The notes under the pieces: generated by a model
The model's input: the letters and a program-made list of their open reading frames with translations, nothing else
Database searches by the model: none
What the model was told of the DNA's origin: nothing
DNA from: Thioalkalivibrio sp.
Lineage (GTDB): Bacteria; Pseudomonadota; Gammaproteobacteria; Ectothiorhodospirales; Ectothiorhodospiraceae
DNA: 6,909 nucleotides
Assembly (NCBI GenBank): GCA_003553165.1
Contig: PUOZ01000234.1
Coordinates: 1-6,909 of the forward strand
Direction of reading: 5' to 3'
Program-made: the position numbers and the translations under genes
Shown: positions 1 to 5,545 of the stretch, piece by piece
Layout of the letters: each line of letters starts with the position of its first letter
Numbering within the stretch: the first letter of the stretch is position 1

Positions 1-102
1 CAGCAGAGCCAGGAGCACCTCGACTCCCATGTTTGGCTGCAGTATCTGCCCTTGCTTCCCGAGGCCGAATTGGTCTGGGACGGCAACGAGCGACTGCGTT
101 GA
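1..102 (+). CDS. 3' end of an unidentified gene (partial)
   Basis: Frame 1 is open from the window edge for 33 codons to a TGA at 100-102. The visible tail is rich in Leu, Trp and acidic residues and ends EAELVWDGNERLR. Codon use is GC-rich at third positions, as in the neighbouring genes, which supports real coding. No domain can be recognised from so short a piece. It lies 64 bp upstream of the tetraheme cytochrome gene on the same strand, with a GC-rich hairpin between them, so a shared transcript is possible but unproven. Confidence 0.5.
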   Translation, partial: QQSQEHLDSHVWLQYLPLLPEAELVWDGNERLR

Positions 103-108
103 GGATTC

Positions 109-131
109 CCGGCGGGCGCCACGCCCGCTGG
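109..131 (+). terminator. GC-rich hairpin between the upstream gene tail and the cytochrome gene
   Basis: GCGGGCG (112-118) pairs with CGCCCGC (122-128) around a CCA loop. The stem extends outward by one G-U and two G-C pairs. No T-run follows, so it is not a classic rho-independent terminator. It could attenuate read-through or protect the 3' end of the upstream message. Confidence 0.3.
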
Positions 132-166
132 AGCATCGTCAAAGTCAATTCGGGGAGTAAGAGGAA

Positions 167-634
167 ATGAAAAAATTCTGGGTCGTCGTCCTCATTGTTG
201 CCGTGCTGGCGCTTCTGGCGCTGGGCGGAACGGCCGGACACCAAATGACCACCACGGACGCGTTCTGCAGCTCCTGCCATGCGTACGAAAAGGCATCCTG
301 GGATCACGGCGTCCACCACAGCGTCGGCTGCCTGGACTGCCACACAGGCGGCTTCGTCCGCGACAAGACCCAAGGTACGCGCAAGGTCTACCTGGTATTC
401 ACCGGGCAGGTAGACCCCCACCACGACAGACTGGCCAGCTACCCGGACATAACCATGTCCAATTGCATCGGCTGCCACATGACCGAGGAGGTCGCCGAGA
501 AGAACCCGATCTACGTGGAGCGTCACTCGGAGTATCTCGTCGCCGCCGAGAACTGCATCGCGTGCCACGAGGGAGGCCATGTCAAGGAGATTCGGGACAA
601 GCGCTACCTGGCCGTCCGGCGCGGGGAGCAGTGA
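167..634 (+). CDS. NapC/NirT (NrfH)-type membrane-anchored tetraheme cytochrome c
   Basis: This 155-residue protein has one N-terminal hydrophobic helix (about residues 4-21) that acts as an uncleaved anchor. The rest is periplasmic and carries four CXXCH heme sites: CSSCH (34-38), CLDCH (55-59), CIGCH (100-104) and CIACH (130-134). The order, the His-rich second site and the closing HSEYLVAAENCIACH segment fit the NapC/NirT/NrfH family. These proteins take electrons from membrane quinol and pass them to a periplasmic reductase. The length matches the short NrfH-like members (about 150-180 residues). The ATG is preceded by GGAG at 154-157, 9 nt upstream. Unusually, the heme-1 motif reads CSSCHAY, with Tyr40 where NrfH-like proteins carry a Met (CXXCHXM). 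No partner reductase gene is in view. The family call is strong; the exact partner is unknown. Confidence 0.88.
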   Translation: MKKFWVVVLIVAVLALLALGGTAGHQMTTTDAFCSSCHAYEKASWDHGVHHSVGCLDCHTGGFVRDKTQGTRKVYLVFTGQVDPHHDRLASYPDITMSNCIGCHMTEEVAEKNPIYVERHSEYLVAAENCIACHEGGHVKEIRDKRYLAVRRGEQ

Positions 635-661
635 CGGCCCGGCCCCAACTGAACCATAAAC

Positions 662-725
662 GGGGTGTCGCTCGCGGGCGAAGCCTTCTGAAGCTACAGT
701 CCGGCTCCGCGCCCGAGCGTCCCCG
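662..725. terminator. Imperfect inverted repeat between two convergent genes
   Basis: The 92-bp gap between the cytochrome stop and the gltA stop holds two partly complementary arms. CGCTCG plus GGCG on the left (669-680, with a 2-nt bulge) pairs with CGCCCGAGCG (710-719), and outer G/C runs at 662-665 and 721-724 also pair. The loop is about 29 nt and there is no T-run. Its place between convergent genes suggests a weak bidirectional terminator, but this is position-based inference. Confidence 0.22.
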
Positions 726-726
726 C

Positions 727-2052
727 CTACGCCTGTCCGCGTTCCTCCATCGGAATGTAATTGGAGAGCGTATTGCCGGTGTAGATCTGCCTGGGTCGTG
801 CGATCCGCCCGCCCACGGTCTGGTTCTGTTCCCACCAGTGTGCAATCCAACCGGGCAAGCGCCCTATGGCGAAGATCACCGTGAACATGTTGGTCGGAAT
901 ACCGATGGCGCGCAGCAGAATGCCGCTGTAGAAGTCCACGTTCGGATACAGGTTGCGCTCGATGAAATAGGGGTCGGACCGGGCGATAGCCTCGAGCCGA
1001 CGCGCGATGTCCAATAGCGGATCGTTGCCACTCAGCATCGGCACCAGTTCCTCGGCCACGTTCTGCAGCATCAGCGCGCGCGGATCGAAGTTCTTGTACA
1101 CGCGATGACCGAACCCCATGAGCCGAACCTTGCTCTCCTTCTCCTTGGCCAGCTTTACGTAATCCTCGGGCGTGATGTTCCCCCGGTGAATCTGCTCCAG
1201 CATGTTCAGCACCGCGACATTGGCGCCCCCATGCAGGGGCCCCCATAACGCCGAGACGCCGGCTGCGCAGGACGCAAACAGATTGGCACCACTCGAACCC
1301 ACCATGCGCACGGTCGACGTGGAACAGTTCTGCTCGTGATCCGCGTGCAGAATCAGGATCAGGTTCAGCGCCTTGCGCACGACATTCGGACACACGTATT
1401 GCTGGTAGGGAAGCGAGAACATCATGTGCAGGAGATTCGGCACATACCGCAGACCGGGATCGGGGTAGATGTAGGGCAGCCCCCTGGAGTGCCGGAATGC
1501 ATAGGCGGCGATCGTGCGGATCTTGCTGATCAGGCGTGCGGCCGCGTGGTGAAGCTCCCCCTCGTCCTCGAGTTCGTGCAGTTCGGGGTGATAACAGGAC
1601 AGGGCGTTGAGCATTGCCGACAGAATCGCCATCGGCGGTGCCGAGCGCGGGAAGCCCTCGAACTGGTGCTTCATGCCCTCGTCGATGTTGGCGAAGCGCG
1701 TCAGATCTTCCGAAAAGCGCTCGTACTCCTCCTGACTGGGCAGGTGTCCGTAGATCAGCAGCAATGCAACCTCAACGAAGGTCGGACTATCGACGAACTG
1801 TTCGATGGGGATGCCGCGGTAACGCAGGATGCCCGCATCGCCGTCGATAAAGGTGATCGCACTCTCACAGCTGCCGGTGTTCCCATACCCCGGGTCCAGC
1901 GTAATGTGTCCGGTCCGCGCCCGGAGGCTGCCGATATCGATCCCGCGTTCCCCTTCACTGCCCTCGATGACGGGCAGGCTGTAGGTTTGTCCATCCAGGA
2001 GCAGACTGGCCGGCTCCAGCCGGCTGGGGGTGCCATGCGAGGACTCGTTCAT
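727..2052 (-). CDS. gltA: Citrate synthase
   Basis: The 441-residue cytoplasmic enzyme condenses oxaloacetate and acetyl-CoA to citrate, the first step of the TCA cycle. The catalytic residues are in their usual contexts: His274 in GPLHGG, His316 in GFGHRVY and Asp373 in NVDFYSG. The HADHEQN segment (236-242) and the late Arg-containing region around 412-424 are also typical. Length and the N-terminal domain with GYGNTGSCESAITFIDG fit the hexameric type II citrate synthases of Gram-negative bacteria (about 430 residues). The ATG at 2052 has GGGAG 9 nt upstream (complement of 2062-2066), so this start is well supported. It lies 173 bp downstream of lpxD on the same strand and converges with the cytochrome gene. 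No truncation or missing active-site residue is seen. Confidence 0.97.
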   Translation of the reverse strand: MNESSHGTPSRLEPASLLLDGQTYSLPVIEGSEGERGIDIGSLRARTGHITLDPGYGNTGSCESAITFIDGDAGILRYRGIPIEQFVDSPTFVEVALLLIYGHLPSQEEYERFSEDLTRFANIDEGMKHQFEGFPRSAPPMAILSAMLNALSCYHPELHELEDEGELHHAAARLISKIRTIAAYAFRHSRGLPYIYPDPGLRYVPNLLHMMFSLPYQQYVCPNVVRKALNLILILHADHEQNCSTSTVRMVGSSGANLFASCAAGVSALWGPLHGGANVAVLNMLEQIHRGNITPEDYVKLAKEKESKVRLMGFGHRVYKNFDPRALMLQNVAEELVPMLSGNDPLLDIARRLEAIARSDPYFIERNLYPNVDFYSGILLRAIGIPTNMFTVIFAIGRLPGWIAHWWEQNQTVGGRIARPRQIYTGNTLSNYIPMEERGQA

Positions 2053-2071
2053 GGTGCGGTACTCCCGCTCG

Positions 2072-2229
2072 TTAGGGAAAGAAGACGGCTGGCGTCCGGT
2101 AGGGATTGACGCGACTATCGACCAGGTCCTGCAGGCGCGTGGCCATCAAGCCGGCCGCGACGGCGAAACCCAGGACCCGCAGCGGCAGCCCGCATCGCCG
2201 GCGGGGGGGGAGGCCGTGGAACCCGTCAC
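2072..2229 (-). other. Possible small membrane ORF between lpxD and gltA, apparently out of frame at a poly-C tract
   Basis: The 173-bp lpxD-gltA gap contains a minus-strand frame ending in TAA at 2074-2072. Its last 43 codons have GC-ending third positions in 36 cases by my count, which looks coding. The product would include a hydrophobic stretch LPLRVLGFAVAAGLM and end NPYRTPAVFFP. A GTG overlaps the lpxD stop (2229-2227, GTGA), suggesting translational coupling, but it is in another frame. One extra C in the run of eight (2203-2210, G on the + strand) would join the two into a 52-residue protein. It could be a small real gene with a sequencing indel, a slippage-controlled gene, a decayed gene, or chance. 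No family is recognised. Confidence 0.25.
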
Positions 2230-3287
2230 CCCGCCTGCTCCCGCGCGCTCTCGAGCCGCGCGATCCGCTCATGCAGGGCTTCGAACTCCTTGCGCTGGCG
2301 CGCCAGGTCGCGCAGGGTCTCGGGCAGACGGCCGAGGGCAGCCTGCTCGCGCAGGACGCGCTGCATGGGGCGAGCTGGCGTACCCCAGACGCGCGCGCCG
2401 GCGTCGATGTTGCCGATCACCCCGGCCTGGGCGCCGATCTGTGCACCGGCACCCACAATCACGTGATCAGCAATCCCGGCCTGTCCACCGGCCACCACGC
2501 GGTCGCCGATACGGGAACTGCCGGCGACCCCGACCTGCCCGGTCAGCAGGACGTGTTCCCCGATACGGTTGTTGTGCGCGATGTGGACCAGATTGTCGAA
2601 CTTGCTGCCACGACCGATCCGGGTCTCGCCAAGCGTGGCCCGGTCAATACACGTATTGGCGCCGAGTTCGACGTCGTCCTCGAGCACCACGCAGCCGAGC
2701 TGGGGGATCTTGTGGTGGTGGTCTTCCGTCCACTGGTAGCCGTAGCCATCGCCGCCCAGGACGACACCCGGATGGAGGATGCACCGATCCCCGACAACCG
2801 TGCCGTCGAGTAACACGGCATTGATACCGATATCGCAGTCGCGGCCAACGCGCGCCCCGGGTCCGACGTAGGCACCGGCACGTATCCGGGTAGCAGAGCC
2901 GATCACGGCGCCCGCTTCGATCACGGCACAGGGTCCTATTTCCACCCCTTCACCCAGCGTCACATCGGTTGCGACCACCGCAGCGGGATGAACGCCTTCG
3001 GGCCGGCGGTCCGGACGGAACAGCTCCAGCGCCCGCACGAACCCAAGCTTCGGATCGGCCAGGCGCAACAGGTTGCGGCCGGGCAGTGTCGGGAAGTCAT
3101 CACCCACGATGAAGCCGTCTGCCGCACAACTGCGGACCTGCTCCAGAAGCCTGGGTGACGCGGCGTAGCACAGGGTTTCCGGACCGGCGTCCTCAAGCGT
3201 CGCGATGGCGTTCACTCGGACCCCACCCTCGCCTTCGAGGACCGCTCCGATGGCAGCGGCAATCCCGCCAAGTGTCAACTCCCGCAT
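2226..3287 (-). CDS. lpxD: UDP-3-O-(3-hydroxyacyl)glucosamine N-acyltransferase LpxD
   Basis: LpxD adds the second 3-hydroxyacyl chain, from acyl-ACP, to UDP-3-O-acylglucosamine in lipid A synthesis. The 353-residue product has an N-terminal uridine-binding domain (about 1-100), then a left-handed beta-helix of hexapeptide repeats (about 100-305), and a charged C-terminal helix (about 320-350) as in known LpxD trimers. His238 in FDNLVHIAHN matches the catalytic His239 of E. coli, and His275 matches its His276. The frame is open back to 3398, but the ATG at 3287 is chosen. It has GGAG 8 nt upstream (complement of 3296-3299), begins with MRELTLGGIAAAIG as in the family, and avoids overlap with the permease remnant. 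It is not in the usual bamA-skp-lpxD-fabZ-lpxA-lpxB cluster, so it may be a second copy. Confidence 0.95.
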   Translation of the reverse strand: MRELTLGGIAAAIGAVLEGEGGVRVNAIATLEDAGPETLCYAASPRLLEQVRSCAADGFIVGDDFPTLPGRNLLRLADPKLGFVRALELFRPDRRPEGVHPAAVVATDVTLGEGVEIGPCAVIEAGAVIGSATRIRAGAYVGPGARVGRDCDIGINAVLLDGTVVGDRCILHPGVVLGGDGYGYQWTEDHHHKIPQLGCVVLEDDVELGANTCIDRATLGETRIGRGSKFDNLVHIAHNNRIGEHVLLTGQVGVAGSSRIGDRVVAGGQAGIADHVIVGAGAQIGAQAGVIGNIDAGARVWGTPARPMQRVLREQAALGRLPETLRDLARQRKEFEALHERIARLESAREQAG

Positions 3288-3301
3288 ACCCGTGTCTCCG
3301 T

Positions 3302-3460
3302 TCAATATTCGTAACGGCTGTCGTCCACACGCCGAGCGACCAGCGCACCCAGCGCGGCGGCAAAACTGAACTGCGGACCCAGATCCTGCCAGACGCAACC
3401 GCTGACCGAGCTACCGATGACCCCGCCCGCGCCAAACTTGAGGCTACTGTAAAGCGTATG
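3302..3460 (-). pseudogene. Truncated C-terminal remnant of an MFS permease
   Basis: A minus-strand frame from 3460 to the TGA at 3304-3302 encodes 52 residues that start HTLYSSLKFGAGGVIGSS, continue SGCVWQDLGPQFSFAAAL and end VARRVDDSRYEY. The pattern LYSSLxFGAGGxxGS...W..LGP...F.AA is what I associate with the last two transmembrane helices of major facilitator superfamily permeases (MFS_1-like). There is no start codon, and the rest of the roughly 400-residue protein is absent: hbpS lies immediately upstream. Its stop is 14 nt before the lpxD ATG, so permease and lpxD were probably once co-transcribed. The family call is from recognition alone. Confidence 0.6.
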
Positions 3461-3465
3461 GCAAG

Positions 3466-3493
3466 GATCCAACACCTTTCGACAGCTTGGATC
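3466..3493 (-). repeat. Inverted repeat overlapping the stop codon of the heme-binding protein gene
   Basis: GATCCAA (3466-3472) and TTGGATC (3487-3493) form a 7-bp stem around a 14-nt loop, and the arm overlaps the TGA at 3494-3492. It sits exactly where the permease remnant begins. It could act as a weak terminator (no T-run follows) or mark the deletion junction. Nothing more can be shown. Confidence 0.3.
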
Positions 3494-3986
3494 ACAGCAT
3501 CTCGAGGTCCATCAGCACCGCGTCGAGGCCGGCCTGCGCACACTCCTCGTCGACCATGCCATCGGGAGCCCCGCTGACCCCAATCGCACCGTAGATCTTG
3601 CCGCCGGCTTCGATCGTCACCGAACCGGGCATGAAGGCCAGCCCCTCACCCAGAGTCGCCAGAGGGCTGCTGGCCCGTCCCGCGAGGTCCGACCCCTTGG
3701 CATTGAACATGATGGCGGTGAAGGCCTTTTTCTGGCTGATGTTCAGGGTGATCGGCGGTGCAGTCGTATCGCGCATCTGAACCTGGGTGATTCCGCTACG
3801 GTCGACCACCGTCACACCGATGGGTATACCCTTTTCACGGCAGGCGGCGACCGTCGCCGTGGCAATCGTGGCCGCCACATCCATGCTCAGGCGATTGATC
3901 TGGACAACCATGGGATCCGAGGTCGAAGCCGTGGTTGAGGCCCCCATCACCAGCGTGAAAAGAAGGGCCTTGCTGAAATTTTTCAT
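3492..3986 (-). CDS. Secreted HbpS/GlcG-family (DUF336) heme-binding protein
   Basis: The 164-residue product opens with a Sec-type signal peptide (MKNFSKALLFTLVMGA, likely cut near residues 20-22). The remainder is a complete HbpS/GlcG-like domain: VTVVDRSGI (58-66), the basic/polar segment with KKAFTA (86-91), a Gly/Pro turn at MPGSVTIEAGGK (119-130), and the family signature GAIGVSGAPDG (133-143) followed by DEECAQAGL (146-154). HbpS from Streptomyces binds heme outside the cell and feeds a redox-sensing system; GlcG is a cytosolic relative of unknown role. A periplasmic heme- or small-molecule-binding role is inferred. The ATG at 3986 has AAGGA 9 nt upstream (complement of 3996-4000), which decides against an in-frame ATG 36 bp earlier. 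It heads the minus-strand hbpS-lpxD-gltA block. Confidence 0.87.
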   Translation of the reverse strand: MKNFSKALLFTLVMGASTTASTSDPMVVQINRLSMDVAATIATATVAACREKGIPIGVTVVDRSGITQVQMRDTTAPPITLNISQKKAFTAIMFNAKGSDLAGRASSPLATLGEGLAFMPGSVTIEAGGKIYGAIGVSGAPDGMVDEECAQAGLDAVLMDLEML

Positions 3987-4026
3987 TTGGCTGTGTCCTT
4001 GGGGATTCTTCGGGAGGCGCATCCCA

Positions 4027-4056
4027 ATTAGAACCTACCGCCTCCCCGACATGCAA
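4027..4056 (-). promoter_or_regulatory. Candidate sigma70-type promoter of the heme-binding protein gene
   Basis: Reading the minus strand, TTGCAT (4056-4051) and TCTAAT (4032-4027) are separated by 18 bp. The -10 box matches TATAAT at five of six positions; the -35 matches only in its TTG. This would give a leader of about 35 nt before the ATG at 3986. It is the best candidate in the gap, judged by eye. Confidence 0.35.
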
Positions 4057-4140
4057 CGGTGGCCACAAGCGGCTCGTTACCGGCCGCAAGACCCGCTGAT
4101 CTTCGCCCTGACCGTCTGGTATACCTCGTGATTATCGGTC

Positions 4141-4372
4141 CGCTTCAGTCAGATCGAGTCACCCAATGTCGGCAACATGTTCAGCGATTTCGACATAAGC
4201 CCCCACGGCACCGGCCGTGGCTCGGGTCATGGCCACGGCTATGGCCCCGCCTACGGCTACGGCTACGGCTACGGCTACGGCCAACCGTAAGGCTATGGTT
4301 ATCGTCCGCCCTACGGCGGCGGCCCCTATCGCGCCGATAATGCCCTACGGGAACCCGCAGTCGCACCACTAG
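4141..4372 (+). pseudogene. Degenerate Gly/Tyr-rich fragment resembling sulfur globule family proteins
   Basis: One + frame reads NVGNMFSDFDISPHGTGRG, then a Gly-His-Tyr-rich run built of GYGYGY repeats, up to TAA at 4288-4290. Downstream of the stop the same frame continues in kind with GYGYRPPYGGGPY, so the stop looks like a TAC-to-TAA change. Past about 4320 the adjacent frame gives a better tail, APIAPIMPYGNPQSHH, ending in TAG at 4370-4372, which suggests a frameshift too. The order FDxxxxGxGRGSG followed by GYGY repeats is what I associate with sulfur globule family proteins, small secreted structural proteins that coat stored sulfur. The signal peptide and N-terminus are missing; only TGA-interrupted sequence precedes 4141. 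An intact 37-codon ORF from ATG 4177 is possible but unlikely to be functional. Confidence 0.42.
4251..4280 (+). repeat. Hexanucleotide tandem repeat (CTACGG)x5
   Basis: Five perfect copies of CTACGG encode alternating Tyr-Gly in the sulfur-globule-like fragment. Short in-frame repeats like this expand and contract by slippage, which explains the low-complexity protein. Confidence 0.9.
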
Positions 4373-4494
4373 GCTCCTGCCGAGTAAGGCATCCCCGATT
4401 TTCGGCTGATGTCGTAGCCCGGTCCGCAAGGATCGATTTTCTTGTGTCCGGGCCGACTGTGTGCAGCAATCCGGGTCGCCGGACTCAAGGCGGG

Positions 4495-5074
4495 CGTCTG
4501 CCGGCATCGTGTGATGGGCTGAATCGGTTCCTGCTAAGCCCGGGTGTTACCTGTCGGAACCTCGTTTCATGGACGCTGGGTCGGGCCTTGCGGCGGCTGG
4601 GGGCTGACTTCGAGGCCAGCCATGGGTATCGTCCCTTGCTGGTCAAGACCTTCATCGAGCCCCCGCACACCGGGGTCCGCCTGGGGGCGTCGAACGGGCG
4701 GTTCGGGGGCGAGACCGGTGGACGGGGGCGGCAGGGTGCTGGCCGTGCCGCGGCGGAGACACGCAAGGCGATTTATCTCTATGAACTCGAACTCGAGTGG
4801 CGCGCATGGTTGGGTGTGGGTCCGGCACCGGCGCGGTGCGACAGGCCGCTGGAACCCACCGAGGGTCTGGATGAGGAGCAATGGGCCAAGCACGAGTTCT
4901 GGGGGCGCGCCCTTGGGGGACAACCGATTGACGAAACGACTGTTGGACCATGCTCGGCGCCAGGGGGAGGATCCGCTGCGCGCCTGCACTGCGGTGGCGC
5001 GTGACGACTGGTCGGCGGTGAAGGGCTATTACCGGCTGATGAACGAGAAGGCCGCAAGCGTGACTCTCCACGAT
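4495..5074 (+). pseudogene. Frameshifted, truncated transposase: DUF4338 (DruA-like) domain plus Tn5/IS4-type DNA-binding domain
   Basis: Frame 1 from about 4495 reads LNRFLLSPGV, LGRALRRLGADFEASHGYRP (ending near 4635), then TGGRGRQG (from about 4714) and KAIYLYELELEWRAWLG. This is the order of conserved blocks in DUF4338, the domain also found in Druantia DruA. The frame continues into EEQWAKHEF (4876-4899), the start of the N-terminal DNA-binding domain of Tn5/IS4-like transposases. One extra base near 4900-4905 shifts the rest into frame 2: APLGDNRLTKRLL, then DDWSAVKGYYRLMNEKA to about 5074. The catalytic DDE domain is entirely absent, and the usual aromatic-rich YRAANW block is degraded to LGASNG. 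The 5' end of the DUF4338 domain is also missing. No terminal inverted repeats were found around it. Confidence 0.7.
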
Positions 5075-5459
5075 CGCGCCACCGGACAGCCGCAAGGCTG
5101 CGGCCCGAAAACGGCGCAAGCTCTGGGATCTGAAACAGCACCTGCATTGTCCGATCATCGGCAACTGCCTCGATATCAGCGCCTTGCGCCGCATTGCGCG
5201 CGCCCAGGGGCTGGTAGTGGAACAAATGACCGAGTACGAGGTGCAGGTGCATTTCGTTGCGGCTTGCGGCGAACGCCATGCCTTGTCGGTCGCTGCCCAG
5301 AAACCTTTGGATCGTGCGCACTACCGCCTGCTACGGCGATTCGCCCGGGCACGCTCACGCGAGCACCTCGCCAGCCAGGGCCGGGAGGCCCTTCCGGCAT
5401 CGGCCTCTGGGCCATCCGACTCCGTACCACCCGCGGTGATCCTGGAAAACCCCGGGTAG
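5064..5459 (+). pseudogene. N-terminal fragment of a conserved uncharacterised protein
   Basis: Frame 3 is open from 5064 (after TGA 5061-5063) to TAG 5457-5459. It has coding-like GC-rich third positions up to about 5370. It encodes KRRKLWDLKQHLHCPIIGNC, then an acidic stretch, then QKPLDRAHYRLLRRFARAR. From memory, an unnamed proteobacterial family of larger proteins has the same order of motifs (LW-L, HC-IIG-CL, then K-LDRRH...RFA.A). No plausible ATG or GTG precedes the first motif; the first ATG, at 5184, lies after it. After about 5375 the sequence drifts, and another frame reads GIGLWAI, suggesting a further frameshift. The fragment abuts the transposase remnant, so both seem to be pieces left by rearrangement. 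Function is unknown. Confidence 0.45.
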
Positions 5460-5481
5460 CTTCCGGCCCGAATGGCCGAAG
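5460..5481 (+). other. Small hairpin upstream of the porin gene
   Basis: CTTCCGGCC (5460-5468) pairs with GGCCGAAG (5474-5481) around a 5-nt loop, with one bulged C. It follows directly on the stop codon of the preceding fragment and has no T-run. It may block read-through into the porin gene or shape its leader; no clear promoter was found in 5482-5530. Confidence 0.22.
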
Positions 5482-5530
5482 TCACCCAAGCACCCACGGT
5501 TCCGTCCATTGGCAATCAGAAATCCACAAC

Positions 5531-5536
5531 AAGGAG
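5531..5536 (+). promoter_or_regulatory. Strong ribosome binding site of the porin gene
   Basis: AAGGAG is a near-perfect Shine-Dalgarno match 9 nt before the ATG at 5546. It fixes the start and suggests high translation, as expected for an outer-membrane protein. Confidence 0.85.
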
Positions 5537-5545
5537 TAGCGCACG

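Noticed and set aside
1336..2824. Long open frames on the + strand opposite gltA and lpxD
   Set aside because: They mirror the GC-rich codon pattern of the true minus-strand genes and show no recognisable domains.
3288..3398. Longer lpxD start at 3398
   Set aside because: The extra 37 residues do not resemble LpxD, overlap the permease remnant in another frame, and have a worse ribosome site than the ATG at 3287.
3987..4022. Earlier in-frame ATG for the heme-binding protein at 4022
   Set aside because: It would put 12 polar residues before the signal peptide, and the AAGGA site is correctly spaced for the ATG at 3986.
4251..4280. Regular repeats that might suggest a CRISPR array or iterons
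   Set aside because: The unit is only 6 bp, with no spacers, and it encodes Tyr-Gly in a low-complexity protein fragment.
4181..4507. Arg-rich minus-strand frame with SRSR repeats
   Set aside because: It is the reverse complement of the CTACGG repeat and has no independent support.
4495..5004. Druantia-type defence gene from the DUF4338 similarity
   Set aside because: The domain runs into a transposase DNA-binding domain, is frameshifted and lacks conserved residues. No druB-E-like genes are in the window.
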